Of a DNA stretch of 19,832 nt, positions 7,097-16,700 are shown one piece after another. Origin of the DNA: JAWLFI01 sp964627995 (GTDB lineage Bacteria > Bacteroidota > Bacteroidia > Chitinophagales > Saprospiraceae); assembly GCA_964627995.1 (NCBI GenBank), contig CAZVLN010000040.1, forward strand, positions 1 to 19,832. The letters run 5' to 3'. Position 1 is the first letter of the stretch. The number at the start of each line of letters is the position of its first letter. Made by a program: the position numbers and the translations under genes. The notes beneath the pieces are model-generated. The model saw nothing but the letters and a program-made list of their open reading frames with translations, did not search any database and was not told the origin of the DNA.

Positions 7097-9343
7097 CTAC
7101 CACTCATATTGCAGCTGTATCGTCATACTTCTGGGTGCCTCCAATAATCCTGGACGCAAACTGTATTCCCGATTGAAAATATTTTCAACTTCAGCCAAAA
7201 CTCTCCATTGACTCCACTGATGGCCCAAACTAATATCCCACCGCCAAAAGGCTCCCGCATTGGTGTTACGGTATTCCTCAAGCCCTGGTACCACAAATAA
7301 TTCTAATAAGGCATCAATTGCCACCATATCAGAATTGTAAAGGCCACTTAACCCGAGCTGCCACTTTTTCCAATTGAAACTGGATTGCATGGTAAATTGA
7401 TGCTGCACTCTATACTTCAAGATGTTTTCTTCAACGGAAGACCTTGCTTGAATATCTGCATTGAAATTTCTATACGTGGGATCAATAAATGTGTAGCCCA
7501 GTAATAAGTCACCTGAAATACCTGAAAAGCGATAGTCTCCCAGAAGGGAAAGCTCAAGGCCACGAATGTCTGTATCCCCAATATTTAAGGCTTGAAAACC
7601 CAAAAATGGATTTTGAAGGCCAAACTCTATCATGTCATCATATTGCATGAGGAAAATATCCAACCGAAATATTGAACTGAAAGCACCTATGGGTAAAAGT
7701 TGCTTAAAACTAAGATTATAGGTCTCGCCAATTTCAGAGACTAAGTCCGGGTTGGGAGAAATTAAAGTAGGTCCTAACGGGGTTGCGATAAATTTCTCAG
7801 CTATAGTAGGAAAACGATATCCCTGACCCCAATGAAAAGAAAGTGCTGTTGCGCGGCTGAATGCATAATTCATACCCGCTGAAAATAAAGGTTGCCATTC
7901 CCAGGTATCCGCGTTGATCTCTTCGCCATTGAAAGTAATATTCCCTGGATATTGTGCATTATACTCTAATCGAACTCCTCCAACGATCCTTAAGTCAGTT
8001 AATAATTGATATTCTGATTGAGTAAATAACGCCGAGTTATAAGCCCAAAGTTTTTCGTTGCCAAACAGCTCAGCTCGGCTCTGAAAAGCCTGCGCAGAGC
8101 TCCCGGCAATCCATCTTCCACGGCCTTTAAAAATGGGATGACTGTATTGGTAGTTAAGTAGGTATTGTAAAACTTGACTCCCCCTATCATTGGCGGCATC
8201 ATTCCTGGAGTAAAACAGTCGACCTTGCAGGTAATGCTGTCGACCGTCACTATATGTTCGTTTGAAATATGGATCGATTTGAGCGCGAAATACATCATTG
8301 CGAATAAAGGTCGATGAATCACCAATATTAGCTCCGGCCCCTGCGTCTTGCCAATATAAAAAAGATGAAGTCTGGCTTCTGTTGCCTAGCAGATGTAATC
8401 CATATTCAACGCCTTGCCGGGGCACATATTTGGCCAGGTACGCAAGCCGTCCTCTATCTCTTTGGTAGGCTTTGAGATGATTCTCTTCATTTTCCCATCG
8501 CGCACTCCCCTGCCATTGAAAATCTCCTTTTGTGTCTGTATGAGTTGCGTGTGCCCAGTACGACATTCGAGGACCGTCATACCACTGCTTATTGGGATCT
8601 GAAGTGCCGCCAACTGCCCGACTAGCTATTAAAAGCTCAGAATAACTGGTATCATTCAGGTATGGCCATGTTTGCATCTGAATAACTCCGTTCAAGGCGG
8701 CAGAACCATACAAGACGGTAGCTGAGGTTTTTACAATTTCAGTACGTTCTATCAATTCAATAGGTAAGTCACTCCAGTTTATGGTTCCCGCATCGGGCTG
8801 AAGCATAGGCACACCATTCAATAATAAAGCCACTCGACTTCCAGCGCCAAAAGCATACCCAGCTCCACCACGAATACTTATTTGGCCATCAACGACTTGA
8901 ACACCAGGCATCCGATTCATTAATTCGCTCAAATCGGGTGTGGATCGATGCGAAGTTAAACTTGTGGGCATGACGTCCAAGGAGGTTATGGCATCCATTA
9001 ATCGTTCCCCGCTGCGATTACCCGAAATCACTGCTTGTTCTAAAAGTTGACTGCTTAAAACTAGCTGTACGATAAGGGTATCTTGGCTTATATTACCCAC
9101 TTTTAGTACTTGAGACTTATACCCTAAGAATTCAATTTCGTAAGCTTGATTGCATTGAGCATAAAACTTTCCGTCCTCATCAGCGTAAAAAACTTTCTGA
9201 TCAGAATCGCGAACATTAGCATAGGGTAATGGAAATTGGTCTGCAGCATCAACTACTTTGACCCAGACCGAGTCCTGCGTCCATGCAGTTTGCACGCAAC
9301 ATATTAAGAAAAGAAATTGATATATTTGAAATACTTTTATCAT
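7097..9343 (-). CDS. TonB-dependent outer-membrane receptor with carboxypeptidase-regulatory-like N-domain
   Basis: From the ATG at 9343 the product is 748 residues. A TTG nine bases upstream (9352) is in frame, but it forms the last three bases of the probable -7 box and is therefore rejected. Order: signal peptide (about 1-23, hydrophobic LFLICCV, ending TAWTQ), a carboxypeptidase-regulatory-like beta-sandwich (about 25-95, with PLPYANV and a GKF turn), a TonB plug (about 105-222, with DLSELMNRMPGV, ISIRGGAGYAFGAG and VLYGSAALNGVIQ), then a 22-strand-type beta barrel ending in NIFNREY and a terminal aromatic residue (QLQYEW), as in outer-membrane barrels. It imports a ligand using TonB-ExbBD energy; the ligand is not evident. 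No SusD-like partner is adjacent, which argues against a glycan-uptake locus. It is divergent from a T9SS cargo gene with only 20 bp between start codons. Confidence 0.93.
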   Translation of the reverse strand: MIKVFQIYQFLFLICCVQTAWTQDSVWVKVVDAADQFPLPYANVRDSDQKVFYADEDGKFYAQCNQAYEIEFLGYKSQVLKVGNISQDTLIVQLVLSSQLLEQAVISGNRSGERLMDAITSLDVMPTSLTSHRSTPDLSELMNRMPGVQVVDGQISIRGGAGYAFGAGSRVALLLNGVPMLQPDAGTINWSDLPIELIERTEIVKTSATVLYGSAALNGVIQMQTWPYLNDTSYSELLIASRAVGGTSDPNKQWYDGPRMSYWAHATHTDTKGDFQWQGSARWENEENHLKAYQRDRGRLAYLAKYVPRQGVEYGLHLLGNRSQTSSFLYWQDAGAGANIGDSSTFIRNDVFRAQIDPYFKRTYSDGRQHYLQGRLFYSRNDAANDRGSQVLQYLLNYQYSHPIFKGRGRWIAGSSAQAFQSRAELFGNEKLWAYNSALFTQSEYQLLTDLRIVGGVRLEYNAQYPGNITFNGEEINADTWEWQPLFSAGMNYAFSRATALSFHWGQGYRFPTIAEKFIATPLGPTLISPNPDLVSEIGETYNLSFKQLLPIGAFSSIFRLDIFLMQYDDMIEFGLQNPFLGFQALNIGDTDIRGLELSLLGDYRFSGISGDLLLGYTFIDPTYRNFNADIQARSSVEENILKYRVQHQFTMQSSFNWKKWQLGLSGLYNSDMVAIDALLELFVVPGLEEYRNTNAGAFWRWDISLGHQWSQWRVLAEVENIFNREYSLRPGLLEAPRSMTIQLQYEW
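9321..9328 (+). promoter_or_regulatory. Possible -7 box of the divergent T9SS cargo gene (TATATTTG)
   Basis: TATATTTG matches TAnnTTTG exactly and lies 35 bases before the ATG at 9364, within the signal-peptide codons of the receptor on the other strand. The nearest TTG (9290-9292) is 28 bases upstream, longer than the usual 17-23, so the assignment is tentative. Confidence 0.4.
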
Positions 9344-9349
9344 ACTTCT

Positions 9350-9377
9350 CAAATATAATCACAATGAGACATATCAA
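9350..9377 (-). promoter_or_regulatory. Promoter of the TonB-dependent receptor (TTG-N17-TATATTTG)
   Basis: On the minus strand TTG (9377-9375) is followed after 17 bases by TATATTTG (9357-9350), matching the Bacteroidota pattern TTG-N17-23-TAnnTTTG. The -7 box ends six bases before the receptor ATG, so transcription should begin at or next to the start codon. The -33 element lies inside the first codons of the divergent gene. Confidence 0.6.
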
Positions 9378-10158
9378 CTTCCTTCTATCGATGAGCTTTT
9401 TATTTTTTGCCGTTTTGCATCTTGCTGCTCAAAATTGTGAGCCTGATGAAATGTATGCAGATTCAACTGCCGGAGTTTATCCGGCACCGATCACACCGGA
9501 AAACCCAGATGGAGGGATTGATGAACCTGCCTGTATAAATAAGTATTATGAGTATACGCTAACGGTTATTATCCCAGACTCAATCACCATAGATCTTTTT
9601 GGGCAATCATTGAGTCTCGAAATTATATCAGCCGATGTACCTACTGAAGGCGCAATAAACGGATTACCTCCGGGAATTGATTATTTGTGTGTTCCGGGAA
9701 ATTGTGTCATGCCTGCACTTAGTTACGGCTGCTTGCTATTATACGGTACAGTACCTAAGGGGACAACGCCGGGAGATTATGATCTATCCTTAGAACTCAA
9801 TATTACATTTGCCGGCTTAGGGACGCAATCTTTTGATTTTCCGGGAGAAGTGTTTCCGGGAGAATACTATTTGACAGTTCAGGAAGAAAACAACCCAGAT
9901 TGCATCAGTTCAAGCATAGATCAGAGTCGTCTCGAAGGGATAAAGCTTTACCCTAATCCTCTTACCTCGGGATCCCTGCTTCAGTTTTCTGGTAATAACC
10001 ACTGGAAATCAGCAACAGTCTTTGATGCAAACGGACTATCGGTTTCCCGAGCACTAAAACCATTTGAATCAGTAGATCTAAATGTGCCATCTGGTCTATA
10101 CACCGTAGTTTTTGACTTTGGTGCATTCAAACAAAGAAAGAAATTAGTGGTCTATTAA
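9364..10158 (+). CDS. Small secreted protein with T9SS type A C-terminal sorting domain
   Basis: An in-frame ATG exists at 9283, but it would add 27 residues, encoded antisense to the receptor's signal peptide, before a clear signal peptide. I therefore use the ATG at 9364 (264 residues, MRHINFLLSMSFLFFAVLHLAAQ then mature). The mature region holds a Cys-containing beta-rich domain with INGLPPGIDYLCVPGN, YGCLLLYGTV and TTPGDYDL. These look like the GLP.G..Y.C.P..C / GC..L.GT / PG.Y pattern often found in secreted Bacteroidota proteins of unknown function. The last 75 or so residues are a sorting domain: IKLYPNPL, a beta core, GLYTVVFDFG and KKLVVY at the end. The sorting domain directs export across the outer membrane by T9SS. 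The function of the mature domain is unknown. It is divergent from the TonB-dependent receptor and convergent with the next gene, with overlapping stop codons. Confidence 0.85.
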   Translation: MRHINFLLSMSFLFFAVLHLAAQNCEPDEMYADSTAGVYPAPITPENPDGGIDEPACINKYYEYTLTVIIPDSITIDLFGQSLSLEIISADVPTEGAINGLPPGIDYLCVPGNCVMPALSYGCLLLYGTVPKGTTPGDYDLSLELNITFAGLGTQSFDFPGEVFPGEYYLTVQEENNPDCISSSIDQSRLEGIKLYPNPLTSGSLLQFSGNNHWKSATVFDANGLSVSRALKPFESVDLNVPSGLYTVVFDFGAFKQRKKLVVY

Positions 10159-10622
10159 ATGGAAGAATCGTAAGAAATCATATCGAGATTGACCAAATCA
10201 TCTTCCTCTGAACTTATGGATAAATAATTTAAAAATCCTCCAGACGCCTCTGCGATGTGCTTTGCATATGACCGCATTGACTCCAAGATCCGCACCGCCA
10301 AATCGTCCCGCAATTGGGCTAAAATTGGAGAACACTTCTCCAATTCAGCTGATAAAAACGTTTGCAATTCTTCTTTTTTGCGCGGAGCAACATCAATTAC
10401 ATCCTCAATTTTTGAAAGGAAACCTTTAGATACATCGCGATAGAACGGTTTCAAATCAGCATCAAATGAATGTGACCTGATCACCGTCACGCGATGAGCA
10501 CTTTCGATCTCATTTTGCTCAATATACCCATCCGCTGAGCCAATTAAAACGGCTATCAATGGAAATGCATCCAAAAGTTGTTGATAATCGTCTGATTTTA
10601 ATTCTTCTAAGGTCTTTAACAT
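10155..10622 (-). CDS. Hypothetical protein, TerB-like
   Basis: From the ATG at 10622 the product has 155 residues. The frame stays open to an ATG at 10745, but the extra 41 residues look non-conserved and contain a perfect -7 box, so I prefer the inner start. The N-terminal part has AFPLIAVLIGSADGYIEQNEIESA (about 19-42). The ADG.I...E pattern on a hydrophobic helix is typical of TerB-type tellurite-resistance-like helical domains, which bind metal through acidic residues. The remainder is helical, with KHIAEASGGFLNYLSIS near the end, and the tail is acidic. There is no signal peptide or membrane span, so it is probably cytoplasmic. Similar unnamed proteins occur in Bacteroidota, to my recollection. 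Its stop overlaps the convergent T9SS cargo gene's stop by 3 bp (TTAA). No function can be assigned; the TerB resemblance is inference from the motif. Confidence 0.6.
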   Translation of the reverse strand: MLKTLEELKSDDYQQLLDAFPLIAVLIGSADGYIEQNEIESAHRVTVIRSHSFDADLKPFYRDVSKGFLSKIEDVIDVAPRKKEELQTFLSAELEKCSPILAQLRDDLAVRILESMRSYAKHIAEASGGFLNYLSISSEEDDLVNLDMISYDSSI

Positions 10623-10641
10623 GTCATTATTTTTAACGCCA

Positions 10642-10649
10642 CAAAAATA
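10642..10649 (-). promoter_or_regulatory. Probable -7 box of the TerB-like gene (TATTTTTG)
   Basis: TATTTTTG on the minus strand fits TAnnTTTG exactly and lies 19 bases before the preferred ATG at 10622, giving a leader of about 13 bases. It lies within the longer reading frame, which supports the shorter start. The -33 element is not clear. Confidence 0.45.
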
Positions 10650-11032
10650 CAAAATCCTCGCTAAACATCGATTATATTTTGTGTGATCTGCAGATAATTT
10701 TCCATTGTTAAAAATAGCAAAATCAGACAAGAGGGATAGCCTCATAATACGCTTTACTCAGTCTAAGCGATGAGAATAATTATATCTCAATTTGTGCACA
10801 TAAAAATAATCCCCTTAATTTCTATAAAACTGACCTGATAAAAGTTCCCATTAAACACATTACAAATAAATTTATAAGTTGAAAATTGAAGACCTTGGAA
10901 GTAGTCCTTATGAAAGCTATATCTTTTCTTCAGGTCCCTATTCTAAAAATGTGAAAGAAAACCCGTAGGCTTTTCATACTACCTTTATATTTATTATTAT
11001 AAATATGTTATACTTTTACACAAAAACCGAAA
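10650..11032. other. Non-coding gap between the TerB-like gene and mutS
   Basis: AT-rich divergent intergenic stretch with no credible gene. The only frame of note is a 29-codon run from a TTG at 10879 to TAG at 10966-10968, without an ATG or ribosome site. Just upstream of mutS, TACTTTTA (11011-11018) is one base off TAnnTTTG and could be its -7 box. I see no strong hairpin or riboswitch-like fold. Confidence 0.5.
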
Positions 11033-13663
11033 GTGAGTAAAAAGAAGAAAGCGGCAAAAAAAGTTACTCCCCTCATGAAGCAGTACTTCCAAATGAAGTC
11101 GAAGTATCCTGATGCATTATTGTTATATAGAGTGGGTGATTTTTATGAAACCTTTGCAGATGATGCAGTCAAGGCCGCCAACATTTTAGGAATTACGCTT
11201 ACCAGTCGGAATAACGGAGGAAGTGATATTGCACTAGCTGGCTTCCCGCACCACTCATTAGATTTGTATCTGCCGCGACTCGTGAAGGCAGGCTTACGTG
11301 TCGCCATTTGCGAACAATTGGAAAAGCCCAGTAAAACCAAAAAAATAGTAAAAAGAGGCGTTACAGAAATGGTCACCCCCGGCTTGGCTTTCAATGAACA
11401 GCTATTAGACCATAAATCCAATAACTTTTTAGCCTCCATCCATTTTGCAGACGAAGTCATGGGCGTAGCCTTTCTCGATTTATCAACCGGAGAGTTTTTA
11501 GTCAGTGAAGGCAGCTCAGCCGAAATTGATAAGCTTTTACAAAGCCTTCAGCCTCGCGAAATCATATTTGCTTCAACTTCTAAAGAAAAAGTACAACAAT
11601 TCATTGGAAAAGACTTTCATACCTACCCTCTGGAAGAGTGGATTTTTACACTCGATTTTGCCCGGCCCAAGTTATTGGATCAATTTCAAGTTCAAAACCT
11701 AAAAGGGTTTGGAATTGAGGATTTCCATTCTGCTCAAATTGCTGCCGGCGCCATTTTACAATACTTATTGCGCACAGAAAACAATCAATCGGCGCATATC
11801 AATACCATTCGCCGTCTCCAAAATGAAAAGTATGTTTGGCTGGACAAGTTTACAATTCGTAATTTGGAACTTATTCATAGTCCTCACCAAACGGGAATAC
11901 CTCTTTATCAAGTGCTCGATGCTACCATCTCTCCTATGGGTGCCCGGCTATTGAAAAAATGGGTGGTTCTCCCTATTAATGATCTGGAAGAAATTCAAAA
12001 GCGACACGAAATTGTTAATCATTATGTTGAGAAAAAAGTTGAACGAGAGGAACTACAAAAAGAATTAGAGAAAATTGGCGATTTAGAGCGGCTGATTTCG
12101 AAAGTCCCATCTAGAAAAATAAACCCAAGAGAAACCGCCCAGCTCAAAATAGCTCTAGACCGCATTCCTCCCATCCGTCAAGCACTAGAAAAAGCAAATA
12201 TTAAAGGTCTAAAAAGTCTAATCCATACACTTAATGATTGCCCGACGGTTCGAAATAAAATTAAAGACGCCCTTGTAGAGTACCCACCGTCTCAATTGGG
12301 AAAAGAAAACGTTATAGCCAATGGTTTTCATCCAGAATTAGATGAATACAGATCAATTATCAAAGATAGTAAGCAAATGCTACTCGATCTTCAAGTGAGG
12401 GAAGTTGAAGCGACAGGTATTCAAAATCTAAAAGTGGGCTTTAATAATGTATTTGGATATTATTTGGAGGTAACCAATAAATATAAAGATAAAGGCCTGG
12501 TGCCCGACCATTGGATACGCAAACAAACTTTGACAAATTCAGAACGCTACATTTCAGAAGAACTAAAAGTTTTAGAAGAAAAAATACTGACCGCTGAAGA
12601 GAAAAGTTTGACTTTAGAAGAAGACCTCTTTGACAAACTGGTTTCTTATCTTGAGGATTACATTCAACCTGTTCAATTAAATGCACAGACTTTGGGAAAA
12701 TTGGACTGCTTATTGTCATTTGCCGAAATTTCGGTTTTGAATGATTACGTCCATCCAGAAATGGATGAGAGTTTTGTTATTGATTTGAAGCAAGCGAGAC
12801 ATCCCGTTATAGAACAGTCACTACCCACTGGAGAGCCCTTCATACCGAACGATATTTATCTCGATGACAAAGAGCAACAAATCATGATGATCACAGGACC
12901 TAACATGTCCGGAAAATCAGCTATCCTTAGGCAAACTGCATTGATCGTACTTATGGCTCAAATGGGGTGTTTCGTTCCCGCTCAGTCAGCTCGAATTGGT
13001 CGGATTGATAAGGTGTTTTCCAGAGTGGGCGCATCAGATAATATTAGCTCTGGGGAGTCTACCTTCATGGTTGAGATGAATGAGACATCCAGCATACTTA
13101 ATAATGTCTCACCTCGATCTCTAATACTGTTAGATGAGATTGGTCGAGGAACGAGCACATATGATGGGATCTCTATTGCATGGTCAATTGCAGAGTTTCT
13201 GCATACCTCCGCTAAAGGAGCTCCCAAAACCCTATTCGCTACCCATTACCACGAGTTAAACCAACTCGCACAGAAATATTCAAGGGTAAAAAATTATAAT
13301 GTCGCTACCAAGGAAAATCAAAGTCAAATTGTTTTCCTGCGGAAGCTACAAGCTGGAGGATCTCACCATTCTTTCGGTATTCAGGTAGCTCAAATGGCAG
13401 GTATGCCAGATACGGTGATTCAGCGAGCAAAACAGGTGTTAAGCCAGCTGGAAACCAAAAATATCCAACAAAAAAAGGAAACCGAGGATCGATTGTCAGA
13501 CATGGAGTCCACTATCGGCATGCAACTAAGCATGTTTGGAAATGATCCGAAATGGGATACCATTCGTCAGGAAATTGAAGAAATAGACCTCACTACCATG
13601 ACGCCTATTGAGTGCATGATGAAATTAAAGTCTATACAAGAGAGTATCAAGGAAAAAAAATAG
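11033..13663 (+). CDS. mutS: DNA mismatch repair protein MutS
   Basis: An 876-residue MutS, the cytoplasmic mismatch-recognition ATPase that binds mispaired or looped DNA and recruits MutL. The mismatch-binding domain opens with TPLMKQYFQMKSKYPDALLL, then RVGDFYETF at about 32-40, containing the Phe-x-Glu that wedges at the mismatch. Connector, lever and clamp domains fill about 130-590. The ATPase domain has TGPNMSGKSA (Walker A, about 623-632), the STFMVEMNETS segment, LLDEIGRGTSTYDG (Walker B and signature, about 700-713) and FATHYHEL. The C-terminal helix-turn-helix region ends in ECMMKLKSIQESIKEKK. The start is GTG (11033); the next in-frame ATG, at codon 14, would remove part of the conserved N-terminus. 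The length agrees with bacterial MutS1. It stands alone and ends in a terminator shared with the convergent gene. Confidence 0.98.
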   Translation: MSKKKKAAKKVTPLMKQYFQMKSKYPDALLLYRVGDFYETFADDAVKAANILGITLTSRNNGGSDIALAGFPHHSLDLYLPRLVKAGLRVAICEQLEKPSKTKKIVKRGVTEMVTPGLAFNEQLLDHKSNNFLASIHFADEVMGVAFLDLSTGEFLVSEGSSAEIDKLLQSLQPREIIFASTSKEKVQQFIGKDFHTYPLEEWIFTLDFARPKLLDQFQVQNLKGFGIEDFHSAQIAAGAILQYLLRTENNQSAHINTIRRLQNEKYVWLDKFTIRNLELIHSPHQTGIPLYQVLDATISPMGARLLKKWVVLPINDLEEIQKRHEIVNHYVEKKVEREELQKELEKIGDLERLISKVPSRKINPRETAQLKIALDRIPPIRQALEKANIKGLKSLIHTLNDCPTVRNKIKDALVEYPPSQLGKENVIANGFHPELDEYRSIIKDSKQMLLDLQVREVEATGIQNLKVGFNNVFGYYLEVTNKYKDKGLVPDHWIRKQTLTNSERYISEELKVLEEKILTAEEKSLTLEEDLFDKLVSYLEDYIQPVQLNAQTLGKLDCLLSFAEISVLNDYVHPEMDESFVIDLKQARHPVIEQSLPTGEPFIPNDIYLDDKEQQIMMITGPNMSGKSAILRQTALIVLMAQMGCFVPAQSARIGRIDKVFSRVGASDNISSGESTFMVEMNETSSILNNVSPRSLILLDEIGRGTSTYDGISIAWSIAEFLHTSAKGAPKTLFATHYHELNQLAQKYSRVKNYNVATKENQSQIVFLRKLQAGGSHHSFGIQVAQMAGMPDTVIQRAKQVLSQLETKNIQQKKETEDRLSDMESTIGMQLSMFGNDPKWDTIRQEIEEIDLTTMTPIECMMKLKSIQESIKEKK

Positions 13664-13690
13664 ACATCATCGGTCGATGATGTCTATTTT
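13657..13690. terminator. Bidirectional terminator between mutS and the T9SS thioredoxin adhesin
   Basis: TAGACATCATC (13661-13671) pairs perfectly with GATGATGTCTA (13676-13686) around the loop GGTC. The flanking A-run and T-run extend the stem and supply a T-tract in both directions. The mutS stop codon TAG (13661-13663) is the first part of the stem. It serves mutS on the plus strand and the gene ending at 13714 on the minus strand. Confidence 0.93.
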
Positions 13691-13713
13691 GAATCTCGTT
13701 AAAGCTGTATTTG

Positions 13714-16700
13714 CTATTTTACAATAAACAACTTCACGGCTTGCTTCCCATTAGATGTTACTCGTAAGAAATAGCTTCCTGGAGTCAAATCCGTAACTGA
13801 AATTTGTTTGCGTAAAATCGTCGCAGGAGCATGCACTTCTCTAAATACACTTTGACTTTGAGTATTTACAATCTCAAGCTCAATAGGATCTGTATTATTA
13901 GGCACCTCTACAGAAATATTCAATCGATTACTTACCGGATTGGGATATATATCAAAACGGTTTACAATAAGTTCGCTGAATGAAGAACTACTAACACCTA
14001 CAGTAAAGGGTCCGAATGACTCAACACAACCGTTAGCATCCGTCACTGTCAACGAATAGTCTCCCGGAGGTAAGTTATCAATATTTTGACTAGTCGCTCC
14101 GTTTGACCATTCATAAGAGTAAGTAGGAGTACCACCTTCAATATCATAGGTTATTGAACCATTATCCTCCCCGGCTGAACTATTACTAATTGAAAGGTTA
14201 GCAACAAGTAAGGGATCCGGCTCTGTTATCACAAAATCTAATGTTTGCTCTGTTCCTTCGGCATCTGTAATCACAACCGAATAAGTACCTGCACTCAATC
14301 CTGTCAGTTCCGTGACGTCTACATCTCCTGTGCTCCATTCAATTGTGTAAGGTGTAATACCTCCCAAAATCTCAATTTGTATCGCACCATTGTCCTCACC
14401 AGCACAAATAATATTGGAATTACTTCCAGATGCTGATAGGGGTTGCACAGTGATGTCTATGGATGAACAGTATGTATTTTCACCACAATCATTTGATACA
14501 GTCAAACACACCTCAAAACTACCACTTTCAGAATATTGGTATTCACCATTGGGGTCCGAAGAAGTGTTTCCGTCGCCAAAATCCCACAAATAGGATGTAG
14601 CTACACCTTCATAATCTGCACTAAAGGTCAATGTGCGTGTATCACTTGTCAAATCTAACTCGGCCGTAGGCGCTTCATCGTACGCTTCCACTTGAACACT
14701 AAGCGTATTTTCACAACCATTTAGGGTGTTTACGATGGTCAGCTCATATGTTCCTGCCTGGTCAACCTGTGGCGATAAACTATTTGCATTCGCAACAATA
14801 TTACCATCCGTAGTTGTCCATTGATATTCAAAGTCAGCTCCCTGACTTGAGTTTGTCGCATCCAGTGTTATTTCAGAAAGGGTGCAGCTAAGTAAACCCG
14901 GTGATTCAATCTCAACCGAGGGCACATTTTCATCTAATTCTACTAAGAAGGATTCGACGCCAGTACAACCATTTTCCAAATTAGTTACTTCTACCTCGTA
15001 GTCGCCGGCTTCTACAATAGAAACATCATCTCCGGTGCCTATCTCCTCTCTGACTCCATTCTCAATGACATACCATACGACCGCGCGATCAGTTGCTGAT
15101 GTCGCAATAGACAAATCAACAGGTTCTAGATCACAACCAATAACCGAATTACCTTCTACTGCAGCCGTGGGGGCTTCAGTATTCTCTTCGACAACTACTG
15201 TTTCTTGAGTCGTACACCCTGTTTCGCTATCCAATATAACCAGAGTATAATCTCCTCCACTTGCTACAACTGTGTTTAGCTCTGTACTTATGACTTCTCC
15301 GTTGGAGTTTATCCACTCATACGAGATATCTTGACCAGTGGAACTTCCCTCACCCGAGATCTCTACTTCGAGTACAGAACAGCTGATCTGACCTGAAACT
15401 TCTGCCGCAATTTCAAGATTAGAACTCACCTCAATGACTTCAACTGCTGATTCAGCAGAGCAACCTGTCGCGGTATTTGTTACAATAAGGGTATAAACTC
15501 CAACATCCTCCACATCAATAAATAGGGTGGCTCCCACACTTTCACCACTTTCATTTAACCACTCATAACTAATATCTGCGCCACTAGAACTATTGTCAGA
15601 TCCAATGGTCACGGATGATTGCGCGCAATCTAACTCGCCGGTTTCGCCTGCATCCGCTATAGGTTGGTCACCACCAACCTCTACAACGACATCCGCCATA
15701 TCACTACAAGCCGAAGAATTGCTTAAAGACAGGGTATAAGTTCCCGGAGCATCAACAGTAGGCATTAAACTATTTCCACCGCTAACAATATTTCCATCTG
15801 AAGTAGTCCACTCTATATCTGTACTTGATTCCACTTCTGAGTTTGAAGCATCGATAACTACTTCATTTCCAGAACACTCAATTTCGACAGATGTGGGCAC
15901 AACTGCTTCAGGGGCCGGTTCATTTTCAATTTCTATATTCTGAACTTCATCACATCCATTCCCATCCGTCAATGTCAATGCATAATTTCCTGCCGGTAAG
16001 TCTATAAAACTATTATTGTTGGAAGGACCGAACCCAATGTCATACTGATAAGGTAAAGTTCCGCCACCCGCAGTGGCTATAATTACTCCGTCCGACTGAT
16101 CGCAGTTTTCATTAAGTCGGGTGAGTTCTAAATCGAGGTCAGTTGGCTCCGTAACTTCGTATGCTTCAGATGTAGCACAACCATTTGCATCAGTGATATC
16201 TACAGCATATTGACCTGCGGGTAAATCCGTCCGAACAAACCCAGTAGTACCATCAGACCACTCTGCTGAATAGCCAGGTGTACCGCCAAATGCTGACAGT
16301 TCAATTACTCCGTTATTATCACCAAAACAGGCTGTCTCTAATTCTAAATTATCTTCTTGAATGGCCAATGCCTGATCTGGACCACCTACTACGCCTTCCA
16401 TTTCAATGAATACACCATTTGCGTCCGTCGCTGTTAGCGTATATGAACCTTGACCTACATTAGATAAATTTTGATTATTAGACCCATTGCTCCAGGAGTA
16501 ATTAATATTACCATGGCCGGGAATCAACTCTACATCTATACCACCCGTTTCATCCTCATAACAGATCTCATCGTATGGACTTACCGATAATGGCTCCATA
16601 TCGCAACTTGTCATATAGGTTTCTAGCACAGTGGATGATGCCTGCCCCGTCTCGTAGATTCGTTTATCGGGACAAATTGTGTAAACCGTAGGATAATAAG

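Noticed and set aside
9283..9363. 27-residue N-terminal extension of the T9SS cargo protein
   Set aside because: The extension is antisense to the receptor's signal-peptide codons and precedes a complete signal peptide beginning at 9364.
10623..10745. 41-residue N-terminal extension of the TerB-like protein
   Set aside because: It contains a perfect TATTTTTG box 19 bases before the inner ATG and does not look like part of the domain; the inner start is more economical. Not fully excluded.
10879..10968. 29-codon open frame from a TTG upstream of mutS
   Set aside because: No ATG, no ribosome signal and a length expected by chance. The translated composition is plausible, so it might be a gene remnant, but nothing supports a product.
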